Source: Strigops habroptila
Lineage: Eukaryota > Chordata > Aves > Psittaciformes > Psittacidae
Direction: 5' to 3'
Assembly (NCBI RefSeq): GCF_004027225.2
Contig: NC_044302.2
Span: 73,900,993 to 73,964,992 of the forward strand
DNA: 64,000 bases
Part shown: piece after piece, positions 36,599 through 49,800 of the stretch
Numbering within the stretch: position 1 is the stretch's first letter
How the letters are laid out: each line of letters starts with the position of its first letter
Position numbers and translations under genes: made by a program
The notes under the pieces: model-generated
Told to the model about the DNA's origin: nothing
Seen by the model: only the letters and a program-made list of their open reading frames with translations
Database searches by the model: none

Positions 36599-38508
36599 GC
36601 AAACACTCTTGTTGGCAGAGTGAGCCTCTACCCTATCTTGTGAGTTTGTCCCATAGCAGAAGGGAGCAAGCCTGAAGTATCTGGTTTTGTTCTGACTCGC
36701 ATCTGTGAAGGTGAACTCGAGAGCTGTAACTGGTTCAAACTCTAACCCTCTCACAAGTGCACCTGCTCAGTGACTGGCTTGAATTTGACTCTTGGAATAG
36801 ATATCCTAGTCATGTCTGTAGGCAGAAGCCCATCCTAACGGGGCACGTAGCACTGTGGGTCAACACATGGCCACACACCAGATTTATCTGGATACACTCT
36901 TTTCTGAAATCATAAAAGAAAAAGCAAACAACACATGAAATTTTTCCTACATTAGATAGACCGTTGCTAGTATGGTAATGTATGACAAATACATATTTAA
37001 TAAATGCTGGTTTTATTGCTATAAACACAAATTTAGGTGAAAATCTAAGGCATAAAGCCTTTATGAAAGGTGTAGCCACTAAGTATGCTAGGATCGAACT
37101 CTTCCCTTTATTCCATACAGACACCCCATTGAAATCCTTGATATTAATTGGGCGTAAGTCTGAGTTTAACATATTGCAGATGTGTATATATATATTAAGA
37201 ACATTGGATGCATTGTACTCAGAAATGCTATTTTACTTATGGTATTTTTTCAGCACTTATTACTTGCAATAATAAAAAAGACTGTTCCACAAACTGTGCT
37301 AAGATCATATGACATAGCAAGCACACTGTCATCTGCTCCATGATTTAACATCTGTGATGCTTTGGTAATGCGTGGTCTTTGGCCATCCAACATGATATCA
37401 ACTACACAAAGTGTCAAACCACTCAGTGCATAAAATTAACAGATTCTAGGAGTAAAGGGCTTTAACCAGCTCTGCTGAAGTCAACAGAAAACCTCCTGTG
37501 TCAACTGTAGAGGAAATTGGGTAAGGCCCACATTTAATTTCTTTTGACTTAAAAGAGACTACAACACGCTGTTCAGAGATTCAGCCTGTCCTGTACGACC
37601 AGTTTGCTGGCAGTGTGACCCACAAAACACTGGGCTTGATGAGTTTCTTGCTGGTTCTTCTTTGACTATCTACCTAAGAGGGAGGTGAGAGGAGCTGCTA
37701 TGCCACAGGGTTGGAGCAGCATCACCTTGCTAAAATTGGTCTGGCACTGCAGATTTCCATCTTTTTTGTGACTTCCACTTGAAGGATTTTATCTTTAGGG
37801 CCTGCTTTCTGTAGGGGACATTTTCCATCCCATCCCAGACTGCAGCACAGGAACACCAACACCTCAGCCAGAATGTCCAACCAGTTGATGCCACCTAGTT
37901 TAACCACATACTAAACATCTGGGTGATACACAGGATATACAGCTATAAATTACTAGCTGTCTTTTCTAAATAGTGATGAGAAAATTCTGTCAGAATAAAT
38001 TTGTGATAGCAAGACGCACACTAACAGCTGGCTCAGGAGGAAAAAAAAAAAAAAATCATTCAGGTTTTTAACCAAAGCATAAGGAAACGCAAGAATGTGC
38101 CCAAGTACCCAACTGTCTTAGTGGTGTACTGACTTACAAAACTTACCATCACTTCAACAAGATACTAGAATTTCATGCCATAATGATTAAAATACTGCGC
38201 TCCCTAATCAGCCCACTGAATGATGTGCAACAACAGGAGATACACCACAGCCTCAGGTGCTGGTGAGTGAACTCTACTGATTTCAGCCAGAGGCACCATA
38301 AAATCCTAACCATGAAATTGTGGAAGTAAACGGTGGCTTGCCCCCAGCATCCACAAAGCCAGACTGCATCCAGTTAGGGATCACTGCAATGTGAATGTGC
38401 TAATCTCTTGGTGTCTAGACTCCTTCCAGCTTTTCTTTGGCCATACATCATGCAGTGGAATTATCATACATTAAAAGGAGTATATTACAGGGTTGTCAAT
38501 ACATAGTG

Positions 38509-38534
38509 TGTATTGAAACATATGTTTCAATACA
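38509..38534. repeat. 26-bp perfect palindrome
   Basis: TGTATTGAAACAT followed directly by its reverse complement ATGTTTCAATACA, with no spacer. An 11-bp piece of the right arm (TCAATACATAG) also occurs directly repeated at 38,496-38,506 and 38,527-38,537, so three related arms lie within about 45 bases. Confidence 0.95.
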
Positions 38535-38919
38535 TAGAAAACTTTTCTGGGACCTAAAAGGAAATGTTCATCTAGCCAAGAATAAATTTTAATCAAATTG
38601 TTACCTTTTTTTTTTTTTCTTTGTCTACACAGGAACTAGTTTAAGCCTGGGAGCAAAAGACAATTATATTAGTAAAGGTTTAAGAACAATAAGATTTTCA
38701 TTGTAACTGAATTTCAAATAACAGGGATGTAGATTGATAATAAGGCCTTCCTTTTACTTGTGCTGGGACACAATGTGCCCTCAAACACAATCACATCTCT
38801 CCACAAGTCGGTAGCTGCTCTGCCTGCATTAGGGCTGCCTGCCCAGCAGCGTTTAACATACACAAGTGCTGGCAAGGTAGAAATGTCATTGTACATGATT
38901 TGATTACTCCATTCCATGA

Positions 38920-39240
38920 TATACCAGAATAATAATGGACAATAATAAATGAGGGTCCTTGGCTCTCTTCTTTGGCTGAGTAGGTCTAGCTGAGTCAGAA
39001 GAAGCCGCGTCTCGTTTTTCCAATGTGTGCTTTTGTTAGGTCAATAGAGAGACTGTTATAGAGTGGTAATGTGAGCTGGGTAATGCGTGCAGGTTCTGGG
39101 GCTTTATTGTGTCCCTGCTATGTTAATTAGTATTAGGAACATGATGGATTGGCAACACGTGTACTTACTGAGTCTTAAACCAGCCCTGACAGTTTAGCAC
39201 TCCATTAGTTACACATCACAGGAACCCAGGGATGTTTACT
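38920..39240. promoter_or_regulatory. Candidate conserved non-coding element in the intergenic region
   Basis: A non-repetitive, AT-leaning block with homeodomain-type sites (GTTAATTAGTATTAGG near 39,122, CCATTAGTTAC near 39,203), a CCAAT-like core near 39,020 and an unusual few CpGs (GCCGCGTCTCG near 39,004). Composition suggests a regulatory element of DMRT2 or DMRT3. Not verified by comparison. Confidence 0.35.
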
Positions 39241-42200
39241 CAAAAAAGTATCACTTACAAGAATGAAACATTCTAATTCATTCCTGATAGGGGCTGTGGG
39301 GGACACCCAGCCCATGTTCAGACCCCGGGGGACCACGCTGCAGCCCAGCCCGAGGCCATGCTGGGAATCCCACATCAAAGGTCCCTCTGAAGCATCTCTA
39401 GAGCAGACGCTTTCTCTTCACAGCTTCTCTGTTAGAGAAGATAGGAGCAGGGGGTTTGGTGAGAGATGAGCAAGATGCTTCTTGGTGAAATTGCTCCACA
39501 GAAAAGAAGGCAGAGGAACTGACAGGGCTGTTGCCCTCCCCCAGCCTCAACAGCGTGCTCTCCCCAAGCAATGCTGTCATACCACCTGACAAGGAAAGTC
39601 TCCTCTCTGCAAGCTGGAGATGCAAATCAGCATGGGGGCAAACTTCTGAAAGAGCCTTAGCGCTTCTCAAAGAGATGGGGAGAAATGATAGCAAGAGAGG
39701 CTGAATACAATTTTCCTATAGCCAGATCCAATGCTCTGATCCTTCCATGCACCAAATAACATAAAAACCTCAGCTCTGCTCCTTGATGACATTCCCTGGA
39801 GAAATTCTTTGAAGTTTCCTGCCCTTAGGCAGTGTGGGAGAAGTCCACCCACCCCCACATACTTCTTTCAAGGAAGCACTGGGACCTCCGGAAGACAACA
39901 GCAGCTCTATTTTCTTTTTTTCATAAAAGTTCTTTCATTACCTGGCAACCTCATGACTCTCAGAAATAGCTCTTTTTCTTGTACATGTTTCTTCCCTATC
40001 CCAGTCTCCTTTACCTCAAACCTGCTCTTATAGGCTAATATTTGTCTCCTTACTATTAGTCTTAAAAATTCTGCCACAGAAATCTGCAAGTAGGACAACA
40101 CAAGTCATGCAAGCCAAGAGCCATCTTCACTTTCCAGCAAATAGCTGCTTCCTGCAATCATCTTCAGTAGCTACCAATTCTGCAGCCATTCTGTAGTGCT
40201 CATTTTGGCAAATACCCTACAGCAATTTTGGGTTCTGAACGTGTGCATCCGATTGCCCTTCATCATTCCAGTTACAATCATTAGCAATTACTAAATAACA
40301 CAGCTGGTTCTGGTAGAGCTATGGACCTGATGCTGGCCTGATACTCTTCTTGTTTTTCAGTATGGCTTAGAGTAGCTAGAAACACAAATAGATTTGTGCA
40401 GCCAACCATGCTAACAGTAGTAGTTGATATAATAGCAAGTTCAGTTGGCCTTGTTGAAGCATGTGTCGCAAACCCCAGAAGTATGAACTCAAGTGGATGG
40501 TTACAATCAGAAAAGAAGCATTGAAACCACTTCTAGATTGTCATTGAATTATTTTCACCCTACAGACCTTTTTATGGCACGTTGTGTCTGTATAATCTGA
40601 CAAGGACAATTGGGTTAGGTATCCATACCCACAAACTGGATTTGTTTGTGGGTCTTCCTGGTCATATCACCTAATCTGTGAAAAAAAAACATTTTCCTCT
40701 GTTCAGTTTAGTGTCTCAAATGAGCCCAGCACATTCTCAATTGCCATGTAAAGCAGGCATGGTTTTGCTGATCTTACCATACCGGCAGCCAAAAAAGAAA
40801 TAGTACTTTAACTTGAAACTAAAGATGGTCACTCTGTATCTTGGTGGGCTCAAAACCATTCTCAGTACATGCCTTTAACTATCTTGACTGCAACAGTGCT
40901 TTAAGGATTTCTGTGATTTTTTTTTTTTTAGTGAGTGAAAGCAGTGTTAACAGTGCTGCTGTCCACAACTACAAAGCTAAGAGGCAGTTTGCAATAATTA
41001 AAAACCAGCAACACCTAAAGGGATATTTTTTGTGTCTGTGTCAGATCCTATAGTATACAGCATGTCATCATAGCATGTCTACCTTTCAGCAGTCAGACTA
41101 TGTCAGCATCTGAACCACCATAAATAACACACCCAGGACAAGGCAGATGAATGACATGTTTGTTATTGCTCCAGAGAAGCCAGAGCAGCATGTGGCAAGA
41201 CACTTTGGCATTGCAGATCATTTTGCCACCTCTTAGTACCGTAGGAGTGCAAGCTTACTGACTTGCATTTTGTATTGAACCTTGCACACTGCAACCCTAA
41301 AACCTGACAGCAGCCTCTGAGCAATGCCAAAATACAAACAGGCAAGTCCAATCGTAATCCTTTGCAGGATACTGTGTTTTGCAGTCATTTCCTGCTTCCC
41401 ACATGTAAAGGTAACAGACACAGCCAAAGAGGCTGAAATGGTCTTTATGGCTTGGCACATCTCTAATAAAAAAAAAAGAACCTTAATCATATGAAGAAAG
41501 GGACAGTTCTGGGATATAAATACTGCAGAAATTGGGAACTCCTGTGGCAGACAGAACATCTGTTTATTACATTTTGCAGTGTTTTATTTTCAGTTGCCCA
41601 TGACAAAGAATCAGAACTTTTACCGGTGCAAACCGTGCTCAGCCGTAAACACAGTGGTATCCTTTTAAGGTACCTTGAGCATTATAAAGCAGCAGCTTTA
41701 TTATAGGGAAGTAACAGAGCCAGAAATCAGGACACAGGAAAGACAGTTTGAGAACAGGCCACCTTTTATGAAGAAAGCATTTTACTTATAGGTGAGGGGA
41801 TTTATTTTGTGTGAACGTAAATACTTTCAGCAGCATGAAGAAAACTTTTGAGAAAAGCTTCTTGTGGTAAAACAATCTGCACTAGAGTCCTCCACAAAAC
41901 CCCCGCAACAATATTAACCTACTGACATTCGTGTCAAAGAATGAATTTTGGTAACACAAACTTCACTCTGTGTTGTACATTAGTGCAATATCACTACTGA
42001 ACGAGAAAGAGGATGTGTTCCAAAAAATGTTATTGTTAATGGGAAAATCAGAAAAGACTGCACTCAGCAGAGAAGTCCATAAGGAAATTCACTTGAGGCC
42101 ACATCCAAGGTATTACTGTCCTTGGTTTAGTCTTCATTTTATGTGCACCACTGAAAAGTGTTACATGGTGAACTCACTTCACTGTAATGTAATACTGTTT

Positions 42201-45200
42201 TATTAAATATACTTTTGATGGGTCTCTAGGTCAGCCAAAGACCTCAGAATGAGGCAAACATAAAGCAAAGCAGTTGTTCAGTAAAATGAAGATCCTACTC
42301 AAATTCAAAACAAACCAGAGCAAGGTAGACCTGTGCAGAAAGAGCACTGGCTGGCTCTACTGAGGAGGAACCAAATACGAGATTAGAAAACCGGTCTACA
42401 GTCACTTATACAACTCATTAGACCCTCAAATCTGGCATGCTGAAGACAGGCAACCAGCTTCTGCACAGGAACTGTCTCCCAAAACACTGGTGTCCTAAGC
42501 ATCCACGCAAAAAGACGTTCATCAAGGCCCTGGAATATGACTACAAGGCTAGAGCAGATCACTGTCGGTGTCCTCTACTGCCTATGTCCTAAACATAAAG
42601 GACACAAGCTGGAGCCAATTAGGCCAAAAATATTAGATATTAATGCCATCTCTCCCAACACTGATGATTTGTTAAAGTGCATGATATTAATTGCTTCAAT
42701 AAAGGGAAAATGTCCCAGTGCATATTCTTTCATAATTACAAGGTTACCTAAATGGCCAAATCTTTTTTTTTTTTCTCTTTTTCCCCTCAGTATCTGGAGT
42801 TATAATATGAACCAGCAGAAGAGTGGTGGCAACGGGAAATTTCTGTGTTCTTTGAATGGAGGACTTAGCTGAAGAGAGATGTACAAGAAATGTTGATGAC
42901 CACAGCTCCCACAGCTCCCCACCTCCCAGCAGGGCGATCCCTATACTTGCTCCAGACACAGAGGCAGTTAAAAGTACTGCATATAACTGAACGCCACAGA
43001 TTTTCTTTACATCTTACTTCACCAGATGCTGCAATTTATGAGGGGAAAACGATCACAGACAGTCTGGGTTCGCTTTGAGCTATTACTGTCCTAGCAGCTT
43101 TAGCCTAACCCTGTAACTACTTGGGAATTTCTCAGTCTGCTCCTGGCTCACAGCACTGGCACTTGTGGTGTCCACTGGATATGCCAAAACTTACAGTCCT
43201 TATTGTATTCTAGCATGTGTTGGGTGACGTGACTGCATTTTCTCTTTTGCACCCAGGACACCCGGCATGATATTTAACCCCAAGCACACCTAGCATTCAA
43301 AAGTCCACAACCAAGAGGAGCAGTGTCTAAAATGGATATCTAAAACTTGTATTAGTACATGTATATTTCTAAACATAAATGGTAATTTAGACATGGGCAT
43401 GACTTACTGTTTCATACTAAACTATTCAGCTCTACCATCAGAAATAGCAAGCGGGGAGGTTGGCTTTTCTAAGCAGGCATTTGGCCTATATGTAGTAAAG
43501 AAAACAAAAAAACAGCTTATTTCAAACTAGGAGACATTCCACCAGCAAATCAAGTCAATATTACCTCTCCGTCATTTCAAAACTGAGACCTTAGCATGTC
43601 CCAGATAGCAGCATAGTTATTTTTAAGGCACATAAGATTGATTTCAAGCCCATCAAAACGGCTGCTCCACAGGCAGGATATAACATGGACTGTTTGTCAT
43701 GAAGAAAAAGATACCCTAGGAAAATCTGAATTCCAACAGATACACTAGGCATTAACACAGGCACTTTGTTTTGACTACAAAATGTTTGTCATTTTAGAAT
43801 GGGAAACAAACCACTTTATCTGTCAGCCACACATTCCAGGCAGACTTACTGCTCATCCTCTGAGAGAGCACAATTATCTAATATTGACTATAACCAAAAG
43901 ACTTCAAGATAGTAACATCAAAAGAAGGGCTTGAAATGTCCAAGACACAGGCAACAGGGAAAAAGCCTTGTCTCTTCATATTGAAAAGCAGCTAGCAGCT
44001 AGTCATTCAGCACAAGATGACCTCAATTAAAAGAGCATACACATTACCCACATTTATCACAGTACAACATACTGACATTGCCAGACATCTCTGGACTCAT
44101 CAGACACTAGTTAACTTTCCCCCACTGTGAGCTTCTACTGCACAATGGCAAAAAAGAGTTTTGGCAACATAAATAATATAAGAAAATGAAAAGAAAAATA
44201 GTAAGTTTCTTGAATGATAAGGGAGAAAGGCAATATGATGTGTCTTGAAACCCTGAGACACTTGATGAGCCAAAGGTTTGGCTTATGGTTTCCTCAAATA
44301 TTCCACCTTTATTTTGTTGGGCTCCCTTCCACAGTCAAATAGGACAAACAACATCTTTGACATCTTCAGCTTCTTGTGAAAATGGAGTTAAAAGCAAAGT
44401 TGTGTGTGTATGTGTGTATGCATACACTACTGCATCTGTTTGTTTGTTTCTGATTTTCTCCCACTAGATGGAGTTTGGTGACTTTCGTAGGTCCCGCTGC
44501 AGCTGTCTTCCAATGCCGTTGTTAATGGTTGTGTATCTGTGTGCATGATACTGACGTTAGTAATCTGATTGTGTTCAGTCATGAGTTTATTTTCCCATCT
44601 ACAGGGAAACATACATGGTGGGAATGGCCCAACACTTTGAGAAGGCAATCTATAGGTACTTGAGTATCTATCTGTTCAAAAGCTACCTTGGGATTTTGGA
44701 GTCAAATATCTGGAAAGGCTACTAAGCAGCAATTAACATTTTAATGAAAAAAGATTACACTAGAAAACAAGAAATATGTAACTTGTTTTTTGAGGAACTT
44801 AAAACATTATATGTAGTGGAAACAAAATACAGTATGGTAGTTTGGGTCTCATGTCAACTGTGATACCAAACCTACCTCTGCCTCAGTGCAAAAGATGCCA
44901 GTAGCTCCAGCCAGCAGCTAGTACTGAGTCAAATGCAGAATTCCCAAGGCTGCATAGTTTGAATGTGCCCTTTGATTTGCGTCGTTTCAGCAACAGAAAC
45001 TAAACCTAACGATTAAACGCAAGGACTTGATTTACTCTCAACTCCACTCTTTTTACCAGTGAGTAAAAGCAGAGGGTACAGTGGCCCCTTACTGTGGAAG
45101 GAGAATCTCAACCTGATTCAGTCCTGCTTTCATCTTCAGCTTCTCTACTTTTCATTTTCCTCTCCTTCTCCTTCACCACCACCATTATCAAGGCAGAATT

Positions 45201-46281
45201 AAGGTAGTGCTGCAATACAAGCCTTTAAAGCCAACCTTCACTAATGAAGAACTCCTTGTAGTGCTTGAAATATGGTAGCACATGACATCTTTCTTGGCTT
45301 TAATCTGTTGAAATGGCCTCCTTGACAACCTTCTGAACAGTTCCAGCCTCCCAGGTTACATAGCTTATATAGGAATTGCAGTAGGGTTAAGCAAGAAGGA
45401 AGGCAACTAGAGTGCTACTAAAGAACTTATTAGCACAAGACATTTTATTAGTACACTGAAAAGACAAGATCTACTTCATTATAATACAAGAAGCACATCA
45501 AACTGCCTGTGCTCCTCTTGAAGAAGCCAGCCAAACAGCTTGTTTTGGGCAGGGAGGGAGCATTGGCTGGTTGCAGGTGTCTTCATTCACTTTCTCAGAG
45601 AAGTGGCTTTCTCTACTGGGGTAACTTCTGGATAAAACCTCAGGCACAGATATGAACTACATTCAGGCATGACAGAAAAGTCAAGCCCACATCTTTTCTA
45701 ACAGATTGCTATCACCAGAGAATAATAAAGGGTAAATCACTCCCAGTACAAATGGTGGGGAAACTAATCCTGCATTTGTGTTTCACGCTTTGCTTACAAA
45801 TTCTGAAGAAGCTACACAATCTAAAGGCCTGCCAGTGTTGCTACCCATGAACAGCTTGGCTTATTATATGCACTGCCCAAAGATTTACCTTTTCTGACAG
45901 AGGACCTAGTGGTCGCCACCCATGCCTTCAACTACTGTAATGCATTTTGTATCAGCCTACACAGTAAACCTAGCCAGCAATGAAACTGGGAGCAACACTT
46001 GGCAGCTCAGTATTACAGAATACTCTTTCCAGGAGTTCACACCACCAGCCATTTTCACTCAGCAAAACCTGACATTGCCACCCTCATTTATCAATTGTCA
46101 GAGTGGGTTGCAAAAACCATTTATTTTCCTCCTCCATGTGCCAGCGAACACAGGACAGTTACACTTCCAAGTGCTGGCGCCCAGAAAAAGCGGGTTTTCT
46201 CTGCTCTGCCTGCACCAGTGCTTCCTCTAGGCTCTGCAAAGCTGCCACTACCTCACACACAGGAGGTTTTCACTATACATT

Positions 46282-46378
46282 CACCATGCCCCTCGTGTAG
46301 GTGCAGTGATTTCTCACCATGCCCTTTGTAGGAGCAGTGATTTCTCACCATGCCCCTCGTGTAGCTGCAGTGATTTCT
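46282..46378. repeat. Three tandem copies of a 31-33 bp unit
   Basis: Units begin CACCATGCCC and end CAGTGATTTCT at 46,282-46,314, 46,315-46,345 and 46,346-46,378. The first and third differ at a single base; the middle copy is 2 bases shorter. A small minisatellite just left of a short GC island. Confidence 0.95.
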
Positions 46379-46539
46379 TCAGTGTGCCAAGCCAGCCTTG
46401 GGAGGAGTGAAGTGCAATGGGGAGTGCAGGCACTGACCTCCTGGGAACACTGCCTCTTCATAGGTCTCCATGAATAAACTGCTGGTCTAGAACCTAGAGC
46501 TCAGAAAGGCACCTGCCCACTTGGGAAAGGCTTTCCCAC

Positions 46540-46815
46540 CGGAAGAGCCCACCTTGGCTTTCCCACCACGCAGTGGGAGCCCCGTGCTGCCCGTGAGGGG
46601 CTGCGGGCGGTGACCCAGCTGCCCGGGCCACGCTCAGCCACCGAAGGGCAGACCCCTCCCTCCTCTTTAGAACGTCATCCGGCTACAACGTCATCCGGCT
46701 ACAACGTCACTCATCACAGCGGGCTGTGGCGGCGCTGCGGCCGCGCTGACACTAGGTGGGGCCGTTGGCTAGGAGGAGGCGGAGGAGGAGGAGGTCCAGG
46801 CCCAGCATCGCCTTC
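46540..46815. promoter_or_regulatory. Small GC/CpG island with repeated CRE half-sites
   Basis: A local CpG-rich patch in otherwise CpG-poor intergenic DNA. It contains AACGTCATCCGGCTAC repeated exactly at 46,671-46,686 and 46,687-46,702, then a third AACGTCAC at 46,703-46,710, so three ACGTCA half-sites spaced 16 bp apart. GCGGCCGCGC and a GGAGGCGGAGG run follow. It could be the promoter of an unannotated non-coding transcript or a CREB/ATF-bound enhancer. Confidence 0.5.
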
Positions 46816-46819
46816 TCTC

Positions 46820-49800
46820 TGGTTCCTGTCTCTGATGAAATACCACTCCCCAGCCTTTACAAATCCATCCAGTGTTTGTCTGGAATACCGCCAGGCTGCC
46901 TTATTTTATGGGAAGGCAAGGCCATGCCTTTGATGTCCAGGTCAAGTTGTGCAAGACAGCGTTTACTTCAGGTACATGTCTGAATAATACATGTTACAGT
47001 CAGTTATGACAGACTCTTTCTCCCCTAATCTCAAGCATGCATTCAAAGACAGTTGCAATTCCAGACGTTTGGAAGGGAAAAATATAACCCATTTCCCAAG
47101 GAGCTCTCAAATATCTTGTACACACAGTTCACATTTTCGCCTGAACTTGTACTTTGCCAGTTTAAGGAGGAGGGAGCCCTGGACTGAAGGACTGAAGTCA
47201 CAAACTTGGGCTGAAGGACTGAAGTTCTTCAACATCAGTGATTTATTGGGGTGCTGGTGAAGAAAAAAGCAATTGAAGTTCCTTCAGGGAGGAATTTTAA
47301 CCAGTTGCAAATTAATTAAAACCAAGTCACAGTAACTAGGTGTTGGCCTGTGCTTTCAGGCCTCAGAAAGTGTGTGAAAAACTGGAGAAGCATTGCTGTA
47401 AAGGAGGTGAGGAGCAACTACGAGCAGGACAGTGGTGGTTGTATTGCCTATCACCACACCCACAACCACAGTTATTTCTTCTTTTGCCAGCAGCAAAAGG
47501 GACAGCAGAGAAAGTGAAAAACTGTCAAAACAGCAGCCAGCAGTGATGGCCAAATCAGGAAGTACATGAATTGCAGACAATAGTTTAGCAAGCAGGATGT
47601 TTGCTTGAGATTTCAGATGTTAAATATATACCGATTACCTGGGGAATTAGTCATAGCTCTCCATATCCATACATCACACAAGCCTGCTAAAACCTCATGC
47701 AGTGAACTTTCTAGGGGAGGAGGGAGGCACAAACACAGCCAGCCAGTGAGACCAGCACCTCTTACCTCCCCTCTCCTGCTATAGACCACTCTGTTCCTTT
47801 TTCAAGGCAACAGTAATGTGAGCATAGATAGATAGTGCAGGCTTGGGCCTGGGAAAACACCACTCCCTAGGAGGCATTGAAGGTCAGAAACGATCCCTTC
47901 CCTCGCTCCTTGTTTCAAAGTTCTTCCAAACAACCCCAAATCTAGCGCAATCTCCACTTCTTCCCAAGGACTGTGGTGATTGATGCTTCTTGTGTTCACC
48001 CAGCACAGGTGAGAATAGCAGAAGCAGGTATGTGTGTGTAGGAGGAGCCAAGCCGTGCCTCCCTTTGGACCTTCATAAATATTATGACCTATGTTTTGAA
48101 GTATTTATGTTTTCAACATAAGTTCAAAATAAATTCACTTCTCCCTACCACCCCCTGTCCCTGATTATGATTTTTTTGGCAATGGAGCTAGGAGCAGCAG
48201 AATACAGGACACTGAATGTTCCTTTTGTTTATACCTCTGCAGACTTCTTAGAAAAGAAGAAATTGCAGAGGAATGAGTAACGAAGAAAAATGTAACTTAT
48301 ACATAGCTGACCATAACTGTGACTAAGCCACATAGTTTAAAATGTGATAGCTGGTTGTGAGTTGGGCCAAATCTGTAAAGGGTGTTAAAGTTTCCTGGAA
48401 AGTATTTTGCAGTGAGTATGGAGCCACGTAGAATAATTTTCTATGCCTTAGGAACTGTTCTTCTTGAGAAAGTGTTGCTTTTCAATATGTGTAATATGTA
48501 GCTGTACCAGACATTAAGCATTGCTGTTATTTTACTGCGGAACAAGGCAGATTCAAAGTAAGAACCCATCATTCTCTGCTCCCAGGGAAGATGCCAGTTG
48601 TGCCATGTGAACAGTTTGGAGCACCCTCCAGGACTCTGTTCCTAGTGATTGAGCCAAGAGATTAACACGCAGAGGCAGAGGAACAGGAACTTAAAATGTT
48701 ACTGCAGCAGTCCCTCAGGTATAATGCCCCATCAGGATTGCTTCTGCATCCCTTGTCACATCAGTCATGTAGCCCTTGTAAATGATAAAACCATCGAGAT
48801 TTGACAAGTAACAAGTACGTACATCTCTGTGTATTTCTTTGTGTATGCTGAGTTTTGTCTCACTGCGGTTTATATTCACTGTGGCAAGAAGGAATCTTGG
48901 CAATGTGCAGGCAAATCAGGGGGACTGGGCTCCAGAGAAAGATGTTTCTTAAGGGCGATTTGAGCTTCACCACATGCAACAAAGCAGGAAAGTAACTTCT
49001 TCCATGAGTTACCACAAGTGCCTTCACAACCGCGCTGCTGCCACGCTACTCAGTCTCGTACTGCCCTTCTGCAGCATGTGCTCCCGAGGGAGCTGCAGCC
49101 CCCAAGCTGAGATGTGTACTGCTGGGAGAAGTGCCATCATGTGCTCACCTCCCCAGGTGAGACCAGGAGCAGAACTGCTCCTGCTGAGCCTGCAGACCTC
49201 CCCAAGCCCCACAACTGTGGCCAGAGAGGCTCAGGAGAAAGAACAGATTTCCTTGTGTCTGAAGTTCTGCTATCTCACTTTTCCTCAACCTTTTGCTGGC
49301 TCATGTATTCACTGCCTTTAGGGAAGAGAAGGGCAGTTAGTATAATTTTATCACAAGATTTCTGGTTTTATCTGGGTGTGCAAAGTTGGAATTTACAAAA
49401 TCTGTGGGGTCAGAAATATAGCAGATGAAAGAACCCAAGCAGTTCTTACCTTAGGTTTCATGACTTTTAGCCATTGTATGCCAGTGGCCAACTCAGACTT
49501 ACGTCAGAGCTATCCTGGACTTAGCTTTTCAGAGGAACGTTCTTGCTAAAGGCCAGGCACTGTTCAGCTATTGAAAAGCTATGTTCTCTCTCTTGGGGAG
49601 AATAAAGATTAGAAAAAAAATCTTATACTACATGCTCTGGTAAATACTATGCCCTGCTCTCATATTTACAGAGCACTTGAGTCTTTTAAGAATTTTCAGA
49701 TAATAGCCATTAAATCCCTGTAGCAGTTATCTTTATGTCATGGAGAAGGAAAAAGAGACACCTGAAATTTAAACTGACCCATGTGATCTTCCTCAGGTTA

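Larger units (their letters stand above)
36605..46250. other. DMRT2-DMRT3 intergenic DNA, no gene recognised
   Basis: No protein-coding exon, structured RNA gene or interspersed repeat is recognisable across this stretch. Listed separately are a 26-bp perfect palindrome (38,509-38,534) and a conserved-looking block (38,920-39,240). Poly-A/T runs occur near 38,041, 38,607, 40,917 and 42,764. A moderately GC-rich patch at 39,290-39,380 has no clear identity. The many short open frames lack similarity to known families. Confidence 0.6.

Noticed and set aside
46282-46378. Short regular repeats that might suggest a CRISPR array
   Set aside because: Units are directly adjacent with no spacers and the window is vertebrate; it is a minisatellite.
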